A stretch of DNA of 46,263 bases from Vibrio sp. 10N.286.49.B1 (GCF_002873335.1 NZ_MCUW01000043.1:1-46263); one strand, 5' to 3'. Shown: positions 1 through 10,575, counted from the first letter of the stretch. Notes: generated by a model not told the origin, from the sequence alone. A program made the numbers and translations.

Positions 1-286
1 TCAGACAAAGTCTCAACGCTGCTAGGTTTCCAATCATTAATTATGTTTAGAGCTTGAGAAACATCCATAAAAAAATCCAAGTGCATTAAATACACTTGGA
101 TTTTGACAGCTCTGAAGGATCCTTCAACCGATCACTTTGGCTTTAACTGATCGGCATTAGCGATTAGGCTGCCTTTTTGTTACCCGTTACATAGTGACCC
201 GTCATCCATCCAGACAATCCCTTACATTCCTTCATACCCCCTCCCTATACAATCCGCAACGATTCATAATAAAAAGAGATATAACA
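1..286. other. Noncoding left edge with hairpins
   Basis: I see no convincing gene here. A perfect 12-bp inverted repeat lies at 72-104 (described separately). A second, short stem (GGCA/TGCC) followed by TTTTT lies near 152-177 and may end transcription on the plus strand. An inverted pair CCGATCA/TGATCGG lies near 128-154. The gene ended by these signals is outside the window. Confidence 0.5.
72..104. terminator. Bidirectional hairpin terminator at left edge
   Basis: AAAATCCAAGTG pairs perfectly with CACTTGGATTTT around a 9-nt loop, and a run of A on the left gives a T-tract on the minus strand. Its gene is not in the window; it probably ends a plus-strand gene to the left. Confidence 0.6.
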
Positions 287-982
287 ATGAAAAAGTCTAT
301 TTGCGCACTTATTATTTCAAGTGCTCTTTTTGGGTGTGGTAGCACCGTTGATATGAAAAAATCAGACGCGGTTTCAGCACAACCAGAGCTCATACTGAAA
401 ACCGATGGCACATTTTGGGGATTCGGTCCTGAAGGTTCATTCGATATAGCTGGCCTCTATCAAGGGAAATATTCACGCAGCGCCTCCACCAGCTCTTGGT
501 TTAATACCGTCAATAATAACCAAGGGGATATGGTTGCAGAGGTGACTCGCATTGACAGTGGGGAAACGTGGACACTTATATGCAATGGCGGTGGCACAAG
601 TGTTGATATTGGCAGTTTTTCATTTGGTGGTAACGACCCTTACATTTGCCAGATTAATGAAGCAGGGCAAACCATTGGGGAGTATGAAGTGGCACAAAAA
701 TCCGAAGCCATCAGCCTATCAACCACGAAAAAAGAAATCGGCTTCATTCGGCTCCGTAAGACGCACTTCAATGTTGAATCTATTCACGACGGTGAGGGGC
801 TATTGATGAGTGTTGAACATCCACTTGGCTACAGTTTTAGTCGCGGCAGTCAAGAAATTGCAGCCGCGCAAACCAATGGCGCGATAACGCTTCAAACACT
901 GGCAAACTTGCCCGATTCAGAGATGGATACCCTTATTCTGGGGACGGTAGCGAGTGCATTAAGTTGGCGTCCGCAAGACTAA
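287..982 (+). CDS. Predicted outer-membrane lipoprotein, function unknown
   Basis: The 231-residue product starts with a short basic N-terminus, a hydrophobic stretch and a lipobox LFGC with Cys17, so it should be lipidated by the Lgt-Lsp-Lnt route. Gly at position +2 after the cysteine does not signal inner-membrane retention, so outer-membrane sorting is likely. ATG 287 is preferred over the upstream in-frame start at 194 because it gives the lipoprotein signal and has AAGAGAT just upstream. The mature part is rich in Gly, Ser, Thr and Asn and looks beta-strand-rich. Cys99 and Cys121 flank a Gly-rich segment and could form a disulfide. I do not recognise the family. It is a single-gene unit with a strong terminator after it. 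Confidence 0.75.
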   Translation: MKKSICALIISSALFGCGSTVDMKKSDAVSAQPELILKTDGTFWGFGPEGSFDIAGLYQGKYSRSASTSSWFNTVNNNQGDMVAEVTRIDSGETWTLICNGGGTSVDIGSFSFGGNDPYICQINEAGQTIGEYEVAQKSEAISLSTTKKEIGFIRLRKTHFNVESIHDGEGLLMSVEHPLGYSFSRGSQEIAAAQTNGAITLQTLANLPDSEMDTLILGTVASALSWRPQD

Positions 983-1001
983 GTGCTTCTGTTCCAACAA
1001 T

Positions 1002-1030
1002 AAAAAAGGTCGCCTCAGCGACCTTTTTTA
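1002..1030. terminator. Bidirectional terminator between lipoprotein gene and efp
   Basis: AAAAAAGGTCGC and GCGACCTTTTTT pair perfectly around CTCA between two convergent genes. T-tracts exist in both directions, so it can end both the lipoprotein gene and efp. Confidence 0.9.
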
Positions 1031-1044
1031 TTAATGAAGTGACG

Positions 1045-1611
1045 TTACTTAACACGACCTACATATTCTGCAGTACGAGTATCAACTTTCACGACTTCAC
1101 CAATTTGAATAAATAGTGGAACACGTACAACGGCACCAGTGATTAGCGTTGCTGGCTTACCGCCTGTACCCTGTGTATCACCTTTAAGGCCTGGATCCGT
1201 TTCTGTCACTTCTAACTCAACAAAATTAGGTGGTGTGACTGAAATTGGATTATCATTCCACAATGTAATCATACATGCGTTGTTTTCTACTAGCCATTTC
1301 GAGTTATCACCCACAGCTTTTACATCTGCTGCGATTTGTTCGAATGTCTCGCTGTTCATAAAGTGGTAGAATTCACCATCTGAGTATAGGTAATCTAGAT
1401 CGATATCCATGACGTCAGCGACTTCAAAGCTCTCGCCTGACTTAAATGTTTTCTCTAACACCTTACCAGACAGTAGTTTACGAATTTTAACACGGTTAAA
1501 TGCTTGACCTTTACCTGGCTTCACGTATTCATTTTCTAGAATCACGCAAGGCTCGTTATCCAGCATTAATTTCAAACCGCCTTTAAATTCATTCGTGCTA
1601 ACAGTAGCCAT
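1045..1611 (-). CDS. efp: Translation elongation factor P
   Basis: EF-P binds ribosomes stalled on polyproline stretches and promotes peptide-bond formation. The 188-residue length equals that of E. coli EF-P and the match runs end to end. The modification site is Lys34 in VKPGKGQAF, the lysine-type site that receives beta-lysine through EpmA and EpmB. The KOW-like N-terminal domain is followed by two OB-type domains ending in the conserved YVGRVK. The start has a good Shine-Dalgarno sequence (AGAGGATACA before ATG). The divergent neighbour is epmB, the gene for its modification enzyme, across only 34 bp. Confidence 0.98.
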   Translation of the reverse strand: MATVSTNEFKGGLKLMLDNEPCVILENEYVKPGKGQAFNRVKIRKLLSGKVLEKTFKSGESFEVADVMDIDLDYLYSDGEFYHFMNSETFEQIAADVKAVGDNSKWLVENNACMITLWNDNPISVTPPNFVELEVTETDPGLKGDTQGTGGKPATLITGAVVRVPLFIQIGEVVKVDTRTAEYVGRVK

Positions 1612-1645
1612 TGTATCCTCTTAGTATTCTTCGAGTTAAAATTTA

Positions 1646-2668
1646 ATGTCGCCTATCATAACCCGAAATCTTGTTTCTGTTGAGCAAAACTGGCTCAAAC
1701 AGCTATCCAATGCGATCTCAGACCCGTATCAGTTGCTTAAACAACTGGAAATTGATGCGACGCCTTGGGAAAGTGGCCTTCGAGCTCGAAAGCTCTTTCC
1801 GATGCGTGTCCCCCAAAGCTTTGTCGATCGCATGGAAAAAGGCAACCCATATGACCCACTCTTACAACAAGTCTTGCCACTGAGCCAGGAGTTTGAGGTT
1901 CATAGCGGTTACTCGCAGGACCCGTTAGAAGAACAAGGTGCGGTAGTGCCAGGGCTTTTGCACAAATATGCTAGTCGCGCGTTGATGATCGTGAAAGGCG
2001 GTTGCGCGGTAAATTGCCGCTATTGTTTCCGACGTCACTTTCCCTATCAAGACAATAAGGGGAACAAGGAAAATTGGCAACTCGCATTAGATTACATCGC
2101 CAGTCAACCCGACATCGATGAGGTCATCTTATCGGGTGGTGATCCGCTAATGGCGAAAGACAACGAACTTGAATGGCTGATCAATAAAATAGAAGGCATT
2201 GATCATGTTGCCACGCTGCGTATTCATTCTCGACTGCCTGTTGTCATCCCCGCACGAGTCACCGATACCTTATGTGAATTATTGCAAGCCACTCGGCTGA
2301 ATACGGTTCTTGTAACGCATATTAATCATGCCAATGAGGTCAACTCTGAGTTCACTGAAGCTATAGGCCGACTGAAGGCAGCGAATGTCATCATGCTGAA
2401 TCAAGCTGTACTGCTTAAAGGCATTAATGATTCCGTAGAAGCACAAGTTGCACTTAGCCGCGCTATTTTTAACGCTGGTATTTTACCTTACTACTTACAT
2501 GTCTTAGACAAAGTACAAGGTGCGGCGCATTACTTCATTAGCGATCAGGATGCAAAACAGTTGATGCAAGGAGTCATACAGAAAGTTGCTGGCTATTTGG
2601 TGCCAAAGCTCACGCGTGAAGAAGGGGGGAAAACGAGCAAAACGCCTCTCGACCTCTATCTTGAGTAG
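1646..2668 (+). CDS. epmB: EF-P lysine 2,3-aminomutase EpmB
   Basis: EpmB is a radical-SAM, PLP-dependent enzyme that converts (S)-alpha-lysine to (R)-beta-lysine; EpmA then attaches this to Lys34 of EF-P. The radical-SAM cluster ligands are visible as CxxxCxxC: Cys120, Cys124 and Cys127 in GGCAVNCRYCFRRHF. Also visible are ILSGGDPLMAKD (SAM-binding GGD), LRIHSRLPVVIPAR, HINHANE and the C-terminal SKTPLDLYL. The 340-residue length is normal for the family. The start aligns with the E. coli N-terminus, yet no clear Shine-Dalgarno sequence precedes it. It is divergent from efp. Confidence 0.96.
   Translation: MSPIITRNLVSVEQNWLKQLSNAISDPYQLLKQLEIDATPWESGLRARKLFPMRVPQSFVDRMEKGNPYDPLLQQVLPLSQEFEVHSGYSQDPLEEQGAVVPGLLHKYASRALMIVKGGCAVNCRYCFRRHFPYQDNKGNKENWQLALDYIASQPDIDEVILSGGDPLMAKDNELEWLINKIEGIDHVATLRIHSRLPVVIPARVTDTLCELLQATRLNTVLVTHINHANEVNSEFTEAIGRLKAANVIMLNQAVLLKGINDSVEAQVALSRAIFNAGILPYYLHVLDKVQGAAHYFISDQDAKQLMQGVIQKVAGYLVPKLTREEGGKTSKTPLDLYLE
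1655..1683 (-). promoter_or_regulatory. Candidate sigma-70 promoter of efp, inside epmB
   Basis: On the minus strand TCAACA (-35, 4 of 6) is followed after 17 nt by TATGAT (-10, 5 of 6), placing transcription start near 1648 and giving efp a leader of about 37 nt. The -10 lies in the first codons of epmB. This is a consensus match only. Confidence 0.45.
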
Positions 2669-2765
2669 CATTTACCTTAGACAACGTTTTCGTTTCGATA
2701 AAATTTATTTGTTCGCCTGTCCGGTCTAATAAACAGATACTGCCTTTTTTATGAGGAGGATATTT

Positions 2766-3248
2766 GTGGAATTAGTAACGATTTTCGATTTAGGTCCATT
2801 CTCATGGCAAGCCCTTGCTTGTTGCATGCTCAATGGCACACTCATTGGTTTAGAGCGACAGACTCGAGGCAAGCCCGTTGGTATTAGAACCTCGATTTTA
2901 ATCTTATCTGGCACGTACTTATTCATGTCGATGGCGGTGTCATTGTCTCCCAACACCCTAGATCAAGCCCGAGTATTAGGGCAGATCATTACTGGGGTTG
3001 GCTTCTTAGGGGCAGGCGTGATGATGTCAGAAAATGGCAAGATTCACGGGGTGACCTCTGCCGCCGTTATTTGGTTATTAGCTGGACTTGGGATGATGAT
3101 TGGCTTGGAGCATTACAAGGCCTCCGTGATCCTTACCCTATTAGCATTAACCATTTTGTTAGGGGTCGATAAAGCGGAGAGTAGTTTCCAAAGCCTGCGT
3201 CGTGGTGTCCATCAAACCTTTCAGAAGCGCTCAAAGCACAAAAAGTAA
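2766..3248 (+). CDS. MgtC/SapB-family inner-membrane protein
   Basis: The 160-residue hydrophobic protein has about four to five membrane segments and the family signature LIGLERQTRGKPVGIRTSIL followed by the Gly-rich GQIITGVGFLGAGVMM and TSAAVIWLLAGLGMMIG. Family members include MgtC, linked to magnesium limitation and virulence, and many SapB-like proteins of unknown role. It lacks the soluble C-terminal domain of classical MgtC, so a true MgtC role should not be assumed. GTG 2766 is chosen over ATG 2751 because GAGGAGGA lies 5 nt upstream of the GTG. The C-terminus is short and basic. Confidence 0.85.
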   Translation: MELVTIFDLGPFSWQALACCMLNGTLIGLERQTRGKPVGIRTSILILSGTYLFMSMAVSLSPNTLDQARVLGQIITGVGFLGAGVMMSENGKIHGVTSAAVIWLLAGLGMMIGLEHYKASVILTLLALTILLGVDKAESSFQSLRRGVHQTFQKRSKHKK

Positions 3249-3266
3249 TCTCTAAAACATACGCAA

Positions 3267-3308
3267 TAAAAAGCCCTTAAATGGTGTCATTTAAGGGCTA
3301 ATTGTTTT
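3267..3308. terminator. Terminator between MgtC-like gene and repeat-protein gene
   Basis: AGCCCTTAAAT pairs with ATTTAAGGGCT around GGTGTC, with A-rich left and T-rich right flanks. It lies between convergent genes and can act both ways. Confidence 0.85.
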
Positions 3309-3347
3309 ACTCAGTATCAATTACGTCGCGACCGCCATTAGGCGAGA

Positions 3348-3914
3348 TTATTTAGCGAAGTTAATGATTGGGAAACACTTAAAGAAACCGTTATCAGCAC
3401 AGTTAATCAGACCAATCTGAACACCATCGATAGTGTTGGTTTTGTTAAAGATGCCCAATTGGAAGTTAGACTTTTTCGAGAAACTCGCAATACCAATATC
3501 AGCCATGGTATTACCCTCAGAGTAGTTAACCGCACTCCAGTTAAGACCCTTAACATCATTTGTTACGTTCACCATACCAAGGTTAACACCGGATGTTTTG
3601 CCCGTATTCCAGTTAAAGATACCTAAAGATGCGCCCTTCATTTCTTGTGTCACTTTAGAAGCGCCAAAGAAAAGGCCGAAGTTCACACCTGTTGTACGCT
3701 GCGTTTCAGACATACCTAGTACTGAGAAATCAACACCCTTAACTTCATTGACTTGACCATGAAGAACGGAAAGACGCACGCCACCTACCGCATTTGCGTC
3801 AGGTGCGTTGAAGCCATTAAGAGAAGAAAACATAACCGGCGTGCTGTCTGCTAGCGCCATTGGGGAAATTGATACTGCTGCTGCCACTGCGATGGCGGAT
3901 ACGACTTTTTTCAT
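3348..3914 (-). CDS. Secreted repeat protein (VC2662-like)
   Basis: The 188-residue protein has a clear Sec signal peptide (MKK, hydrophobic core, cleavage after about ALA22). The mature part repeats a short motif of the form G-hydrophobic-N-hydrophobic-G-hydrophobic-hydrophobic-N about every 14-18 residues: near residues 60, 76 (GVNFGLFF), 94 (GASLGIFN), 109 (GVNLGMVN), 123 (GLNWSAVN), 139, 151 (FQLGIFN) and 164 (GVQIGLIN). This resembles the LA_2272-type surface repeats and, from memory, V. cholerae VC2662, which lies in the same neighbourhood. A beta-solenoid or stacked-hairpin fold is likely. Cys172 and Cys180 could be bridged. Function is unknown; some databases label relatives PHA synthase, which the sequence does not support. 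Confidence 0.75.
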   Translation of the reverse strand: MKKVVSAIAVAAAVSISPMALADSTPVMFSSLNGFNAPDANAVGGVRLSVLHGQVNEVKGVDFSVLGMSETQRTTGVNFGLFFGASKVTQEMKGASLGIFNWNTGKTSGVNLGMVNVTNDVKGLNWSAVNYSEGNTMADIGIASFSKKSNFQLGIFNKTNTIDGVQIGLINCADNGFFKCFPIINFAK

Positions 3915-4108
3915 TATATTGTCTCCACTGACATTATTATTTATCCATTAGCCACTACTCGGTCCGTTAATGGCGGTTTTCCACTTGAAACTGTTTTTAT
4001 ACACTTATAACTATAGACGATGCTATTTCCGGTCACTATACCGTATGTCAGTTAATTGTCATAACGCCAAACATCTAGACATTACGCGGTTTATTATTGA
4101 AGCAGGTA

Positions 4109-4136
4109 CAAAAAAGCCAGAGGTTTCCCCTCTGGC
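4109..4136 (-). terminator. Rho-independent terminator of groESL
   Basis: On the minus strand a GC-rich stem (AGCCAGAGG pairing with CCTCTGGCT) is followed by a T-run, about 20 nt after the groEL stop codon. Confidence 0.9.
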
Positions 4137-4158
4137 TCTGTCAGCGTTTTCTGATGAA

Positions 4159-5799
<1,641 letters not shown>

Positions 5800-5864
5800 T
5801 TATTTCCTTATCTAAATTCAGTGGATAATGTTTGATTCAGAGTAAAATTACTCAACGTCTACTA

Positions 5865-6155
5865 TTATTCGACGATCGCCATGATGTCGTTTTCAGACAT
5901 AATCAGAACTTCTTTGCCGTCGATTTTTTCAGTTTTCGTACCGTAACCTTCAGCGAAGATAACCGTGTCACCCACTTTAACGTCCAATGCTTGAACTGAC
6001 CCGTTTTCTAGAATGCGGCCATTACCTACAGCCAGCACCGTACCACGTGTTGATTTTTCTGCAGCAGACCCCGTAAGAACGATGCCACCAGCAGATTTAG
6101 ATTCAACTTCTTTGCGCTCAACGATCACGCGGTCGTGTAGAGGACGGATATTCAT
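5865..6155 (-). CDS. groES: Co-chaperonin GroES (Hsp10)
   Basis: GroES is the heptameric lid of GroEL. The 96-residue protein begins [14 protein letters not shown] and carries the mobile-loop region with [15 protein letters not shown], the family hallmark that contacts GroEL. Its length is typical. It is the first gene of groES-groEL, and the promoter region upstream carries a near-consensus heat-shock promoter. A good Shine-Dalgarno sequence (AGGAGACACG on the minus strand) precedes the ATG. Confidence 0.99.
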   Translation of the reverse strand: MNIRPLHDRVIVERKEVESKSAGGIVLTGSAAEKSTRGTVLAVGNGRILENGSVQALDVKVGDTVIFAEGYGTKTEKIDGKEVLIMSENDIMAIVE

Positions 6156-6222
6156 CGGTCGTGTCTCCTGAATTAATTAATATGTTAGCTTTGAGAATGC
6201 CTTAATTCGGCTTGTGATAATT

Positions 6223-6254
6223 ATGTTGGGGATGATCGAGTTAATCCCAAGGGG
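6223..6254 (-). promoter_or_regulatory. Sigma-32 heat-shock promoter of groESL
   Basis: On the minus strand CCCCTTGGG (the -35, compare CCCTTGAA) is separated by 14 nt from CCCCAACAT (the -10, compare CCCCATNTA). Spacing and both C-rich boxes fit RpoH promoters of gammaproteobacteria. No CIRCE inverted repeat is seen, so HrcA control is unlikely. Confidence 0.85.
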
Positions 6255-6379
6255 TAGAAGCCAAAATTTTGTGACAAAAATAACGAAAATGGACTTTGTC
6301 ACGACAGCGGCACGTCAATCCAGTCGAATCTCGCACGATTTAAGGAATTCCTGTATCCTGAATCCCTGTATCGTCAACG

Positions 6380-7741
6380 ATGAATTCTATGCAAGATAAG
6401 CATGGGCTGCTATCTGCCCCTATCTCTACTGTGCTCAAACAAATGACAGTCCCTATGGTATTTGGCATGGTGGCGATCTTGGCCTTTAACCTCGTTGACA
6501 CCTTTTTTATCGCGTTACTTGGCACGCAATCTCTTGCGGCTATCAGCTTCACTTTTCCAGTCACGTTTGGCGTCAACTGCATCACAATGGGAATAGGTGT
6601 CGGCCTTTCCACCATCATTGGTCGGTTATTAGGGCAGGGCAACACTCGCAACGCCGCGCAGTTCACTACTCATGGTCTTATTCTTGCCGTTATCCTCGTC
6701 ACCGTTGCCTCAACCATTGGGTTAACAACCATTGAACCATTATTTCGCATGCTTGGCGCTAATGACGACATTATTCCGTTAATTAACCAATACATGGTGA
6801 TCTGGTATTTTACGATTCCACTTTTAGTTATCCCAATGGCAGGCAACAGTGCCATTCGAGCAACGGGCGATACCAAGACTCCAGCCAAGATCATGATGCT
6901 CTCAGGCGTGTTAAATGGCATCTTAGACCCTTTATTTATCTTTGGGGTCGGTCCGTTTCCTGAGTTAGGCATCCAAGGCGCGGCGGTGGCGAGTGGTTTT
7001 GCCTGGTTTGGCGCGCTGTTAGGGTCACTTTACGTATTGGTTAAGCGTGAAAAGCTGCTCGGTCGAATCAACCCTCCTGATATATTTAAAGACTGGAGCG
7101 CCATCTTAAAGATCGGGACACCGTCAGCGCTTTCAACCGCAATGTCACCGATATCGGGGGCAATCTTAATGAAGATGCTTTCCGTACATGGCACTGCGGC
7201 CATTGCGGCTTATGGCGCCGCTCAGCGTGTAGAATCCATATTAATACTGGTTTTAATCTCGCTAAGCTCCGCATTAACCCCTTTCATGTCGCAAAACTTT
7301 GGGGCCAAACAACCCGGACGAAGCTTTGCTGGTCTGTTCCTGAGCATGCGCTTTGCCATCGTATTTCAGTTCTTGGTATTCATCATGATGGTGCCATTGA
7401 GCATCCCTATCTCCGCGATGTTTTCTCAAGAAGCTGCGGTAAGAGAAATACTCTGGCATTACCTACTTGTGGTCCCGTTTAGCTATGGTTTTCAGGGAAT
7501 AATCATGATGCTTGGAAGCGGGCTTAATGCCCTTCACATGCCAAATAAGGCGTTCATGTGGAGTGCTATGCGCCTGTTTGTCTTCACCCTACCCGCAGCA
7601 GCATTAGGCAACATGCTGTATTCCGTCGAAGGGTTATTTATTGGTGTTGCGGTGGGGAATGTCATCGGTGGCATTCTGGCCTATAGCTATACCCTTAAAA
7701 TACGAAAGACCCAGTGCGTGCACACTGAGTCTTTTGATTAA
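6380..7741 (+). CDS. MATE-family multidrug exporter
   Basis: The 453-residue protein has about 12 hydrophobic membrane segments in two related halves, as in the MatE family of Na+- or H+-coupled exporters. The N-terminal PMVFGMVAILAFNLVDTFFIALLG is typical of the NorM/VmrA-like branch, with NSAIRATGDTKTPAKIMMLSGVLNGILDPLFIFG in the first half (the RATGDTKTP loop) and GLNALHMPNKAF in the second. Substrates cannot be read from sequence; dyes, cationic drugs and fluoroquinolones are usual. It is transcribed away from groES, with a terminator overlapping its last codons. No strong Shine-Dalgarno sequence is seen, and the second Met (codon 4) is an alternative start. Confidence 0.93.
   Translation: MNSMQDKHGLLSAPISTVLKQMTVPMVFGMVAILAFNLVDTFFIALLGTQSLAAISFTFPVTFGVNCITMGIGVGLSTIIGRLLGQGNTRNAAQFTTHGLILAVILVTVASTIGLTTIEPLFRMLGANDDIIPLINQYMVIWYFTIPLLVIPMAGNSAIRATGDTKTPAKIMMLSGVLNGILDPLFIFGVGPFPELGIQGAAVASGFAWFGALLGSLYVLVKREKLLGRINPPDIFKDWSAILKIGTPSALSTAMSPISGAILMKMLSVHGTAAIAAYGAAQRVESILILVLISLSSALTPFMSQNFGAKQPGRSFAGLFLSMRFAIVFQFLVFIMMVPLSIPISAMFSQEAAVREILWHYLLVVPFSYGFQGIIMMLGSGLNALHMPNKAFMWSAMRLFVFTLPAAALGNMLYSVEGLFIGVAVGNVIGGILAYSYTLKIRKTQCVHTESFD
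7705..7734 (+). terminator. Terminator overlapping the 3' end of the MATE gene
   Basis: AAAGAC-C-CAGTG pairs with CACTG-A-GTCTTT within the last codons and is followed by TTTTGATT. Such overlap is compact but common. Confidence 0.65.
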
Positions 7742-7819
7742 CCATCGGTTTTACGTCTAACTTATTGCTACCGAACCGCGCTTGATGATGGGTCAATGCT
7801 TGGCTTACTCAGCATGGAC

Positions 7820-8641
7820 TTAGATACCATCGCCACCAACAAAGGTCTGCGACTTGCCATTAAACTGCTGATCCATATCTAAAGATGGCATATCCGTTTT
7901 AGGTTTACCGACAATCTTAGCAGGTACACCTGCCACTGTGGTATGCGCTGGGACCGCTTGTAAAACAACTGAACAAGAGCCAATCTTAGCGCCAACCCCG
8001 ACCTCAATGTTACCTAAAATCTTCGCACCAGCACCAATCATAACGCCTTCACGGATCTTAGGGTGACGATCGCCGCCTTCTTTACCGGTACCACCTAACG
8101 TCACATCTTGAAGTATCGATACGTCATTTTCGACCACTGCCGTTTCACCGATAACAATACCGGTAGCATGGTCGAGCATAATGCCTTTGCCAATACAGGC
8201 CGCCGGGTGAATATCTACTTGGCAAGCAACAGAAATCTGATTCTGTAGATAAGTAGCCAGCGCCACTCTGCCTTCCTTCCATAGCCAGTTTGCAACACGA
8301 TAGCCTTGTAGAGCATGAAACCCTTTCAGGTACAACAGCGGCATTGAATACATAGAGACAGCAGGATCACGATTCACTGTGGCACAAATGTCACACGCCG
8401 CGGCATCGGTAATCGAGGGATCGGCAGCAAATGCTTGCTCTACAACCTCACGTACCGCCATCGCTGGCATAGATGCCGTCTTGAGTTTATTCGCGAGAAT
8501 GTAACTTAGTGCTGCACCCAAGCTCTCGTGATTAATGATTGTGGCATGATAAAAGCTAGCAAGCATCGGCTCTTCTTCCGACTGCTTACGTCCTTCTTTT
8601 ACTATGCACTGCCATACTTTTTGTTTTTCACAGTGTTTCAT
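7820..8641 (-). CDS. cysE: Serine O-acetyltransferase
   Basis: CysE transfers acetyl from acetyl-CoA to L-serine, making O-acetylserine, the first committed step of cysteine synthesis. The 273-residue length equals that of E. coli CysE and the match is end to end. The N-terminal helical SATase domain (EPMLASFYHATIINHES) is followed by the left-handed beta-helix hexapeptide repeats. The catalytic pair Asp143 and His158 is present (QVDIHPAA and LDHATG). The C-terminus ends in GDGI, the Ile tail that inserts into the CysK active site, so a cysteine synthase complex is expected. It lies downstream of gpsA on the same strand, as in E. coli. Confidence 0.98.
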   Translation of the reverse strand: MKHCEKQKVWQCIVKEGRKQSEEEPMLASFYHATIINHESLGAALSYILANKLKTASMPAMAVREVVEQAFAADPSITDAAACDICATVNRDPAVSMYSMPLLYLKGFHALQGYRVANWLWKEGRVALATYLQNQISVACQVDIHPAACIGKGIMLDHATGIVIGETAVVENDVSILQDVTLGGTGKEGGDRHPKIREGVMIGAGAKILGNIEVGVGAKIGSCSVVLQAVPAHTTVAGVPAKIVGKPKTDMPSLDMDQQFNGKSQTFVGGDGI

Positions 8642-8754
8642 GTTCTGTCCTAGAAGTTGTCTCTCACCTCAAAGCAGCACAACACGCACAGATTCAGAAA
8701 TGACCCTAAGGCTAAATCGTGATACTGGCTTCTGCCCACGCGCGATGTTTAAGC

Positions 8755-9777
8755 TTATTGCTTCTCTGCTTTTTTATCCCTTGCTAGTAGATCTTGCGCT
8801 GCAAGTCTCGCATCCTTCCCTTGATACAATACTTGATAGATTTGGTCAACAATTGGCATCTCTACACCCATTCGCTGTGACAACAACCAAACTTCTTTGG
8901 TATTACGATATCCTTCAACGACCTGACCAATCTCAACCTGAGCGGAGTCAACATCTTTCCCTTGACCTAACGCTAAGCCAAAACGACGATTTCGTGACTG
9001 ATTATCCGTACACGTTAGTACCAAGTCACCAAGCCCAGCCATTCCCATGAAGGTATCCGGCTTCGCACCAAGGGCAGCGCCTAGACGCGTCATTTCAGCA
9101 AGACCTCGCGTAATCAATGCCGTACGCGCATTCGCACCAAAACCAATGCCATCTGACATACCTGCGCCAATGGCAATCACATTCTTAACGGCGCCGCCCA
9201 GCTGCATGCCGGTAAAGTCGTCATTGGCGTATACACGGAACGTTTTACTGCAATGAATTTTATCTTGCAGCTCCGCCACAAATTGCGAATCCGTCGACGC
9301 CACTGCGATTGCTGTCGGCATGCCAGCTGCCAGCTCTTTGGCAAAGGTAGGGCCCGATAGCACTGCCAGCGGGTATTTGTCACCGATAATATCGTTCGCG
9401 ACGTCTTTTAGTAGGCGGCCACTCTCTGGCTCAAGCCCTTTTGTTGCCCAACAAATACGGCTGTCATTACGTAAATGTGGCTTCATGCTTTCTAAGACTA
9501 GGCCAAACACATGGCTTGGGACAACAATGAGCAGGTCTTGGCTCGATTGAACCGCTTTATGCAGGTCCGATTCAATAATGAGTGACTCTGGAAAATCGAT
9601 GTCAGGCAAAAAATCTTGGTTCGCTCTATCTGCTTCTAGGCGTGCCATATGAACTGGGTCATGCCCCCAAAGCACAACATTTGCACCATTACGCGCTAAA
9701 GAAATGGCCAGCGACGTTCCATAAGAACCTGCGCCAATCACCGTCATTGAAATCTCTTTCCCGTATGCGTTACTCAT
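8755..9777 (-). CDS. gpsA: Glycerol-3-phosphate dehydrogenase [NAD(P)+]
   Basis: GpsA reduces dihydroxyacetone phosphate to sn-glycerol 3-phosphate for phospholipid synthesis. The 340-residue protein has the N-terminal Rossmann motif [40 protein letters not shown], the catalytic lysine segment [17 protein letters not shown] and [14 protein letters not shown] 9777 is chosen over the GTG directly before it because GGTGA sits at normal distance. The gene lies between secB and cysE, the conserved gammaproteobacterial order, but a hairpin terminator separates it from secB. Confidence 0.98.
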   Translation of the reverse strand: MSNAYGKEISMTVIGAGSYGTSLAISLARNGANVVLWGHDPVHMARLEADRANQDFLPDIDFPESLIIESDLHKAVQSSQDLLIVVPSHVFGLVLESMKPHLRNDSRICWATKGLEPESGRLLKDVANDIIGDKYPLAVLSGPTFAKELAAGMPTAIAVASTDSQFVAELQDKIHCSKTFRVYANDDFTGMQLGGAVKNVIAIGAGMSDGIGFGANARTALITRGLAEMTRLGAALGAKPDTFMGMAGLGDLVLTCTDNQSRNRRFGLALGQGKDVDSAQVEIGQVVEGYRNTKEVWLLSQRMGVEMPIVDQIYQVLYQGKDARLAAQDLLARDKKAEKQ

Positions 9778-9842
9778 CACATCACCACGTCATCGTTTGA
9801 AAGCCACTGCTAAGAGTTTAAGTTTAGCCTTAGAAGTGAAAT

Positions 9843-9875
9843 AAAAAATGCACATCGCTAAGCGCTGTGCATTTT
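9843..9875 (-). terminator. Terminator between secB and gpsA
   Basis: AAAATGCACA pairs perfectly with TGTGCATTTT around an 11-nt loop, with a T-run on the minus strand. It lies about 70 nt after the secB stop and upstream of the gpsA start, implying that gpsA has its own promoter or relies on read-through. Confidence 0.75.
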
Positions 9876-9947
9876 CAAAAAGAGGGTTGTCTCGTACGGC
9901 ATTAGCATCGCTCATGCCGCAAAGAGCAACCTGTCACCGAGCGCAAA

Positions 9948-10415
9948 TTACGCTTCAGTTTGCTCTTCTGTTTGAGCTTGTTGCTGTAGGTAGTTCATGA
10001 ACAATGCATCAAAGTTAACTGGTGCTAGGTTCAATTGTGGGAACGTACCTTTCATAGTTAGGCTAGAAATGGTTTCACGTGCGTACGGGAACAGAATGTT
10101 CGGGCAGAAAGCACCAAGACAATGTGCCAGTTGGCCTGCTTCCATTTGCTCTGCAGTGAAAATACCACCCTGCTGAACTTCACATAAGAATGCCGTGTCT
10201 TCTGCGTTCTTAACCGTCACCGTTAGGCGAAGTACGACTTCGTAAACGCCTTCTCCTAGTTCACGGCTTTGCGTGTCTAGGTCAAGCTTAACATCTGGGT
10301 TCCATTCTTTTTGAAACATGTCCGGAGAGTTCGGCGCTTCAAAAGAAAGATCTTTCAGAAAGATACGTTGAATTGTGAAGTTCTGTTGTGCTTCTTGTGG
10401 TGCTGCTTCAGCCAT
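9948..10415 (-). CDS. secB: Protein-export chaperone SecB
   Basis: SecB is a homotetrameric chaperone that keeps preproteins unfolded and hands them to SecA. The 155-residue protein matches E. coli Sec[23 protein letters not shown] at the start, the acidic SecA-contact region, [19 protein letters not shown] and the variable Gln-rich, acidic tail. The start has a good Shine-Dalgarno sequence (AAGGATAGTC on the minus strand). The E. coli neighbour grxC, between the rhodanese gene and secB, is absent here. Confidence 0.98.
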   Translation of the reverse strand: MAEAAPQEAQQNFTIQRIFLKDLSFEAPNSPDMFQKEWNPDVKLDLDTQSRELGEGVYEVVLRLTVTVKNAEDTAFLCEVQQGGIFTAEQMEAGQLAHCLGAFCPNILFPYARETISSLTMKGTFPQLNLAPVNFDALFMNYLQQQAQTEEQTEA

Positions 10416-10575
10416 GATGACTATCCTTATAATACGTCTAAATTTGTCGAAACCGTTTCTGAGTTGTCTGGCAGACTAGCTGAGCCTAGGTTTATTGACT
10501 AGGCGAGCCTTAAAATCCGTGGCATTTATCACATCCAGACGTGAAAAATGCCGCGAAAACACTCAATTGTTAAGG

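Noticed and set aside
6214..6399. 61-codon plus-strand frame in the groES/MATE gap
   Set aside because: It runs through the sigma-32 promoter and has no ribosome site; likely chance.
10446..10458. GAAACCGTTTC palindrome upstream of secB considered as a Cra site
   Set aside because: The odd-length centre does not fit LacI-family operators with a central CG step, and secB is not a plausible target.
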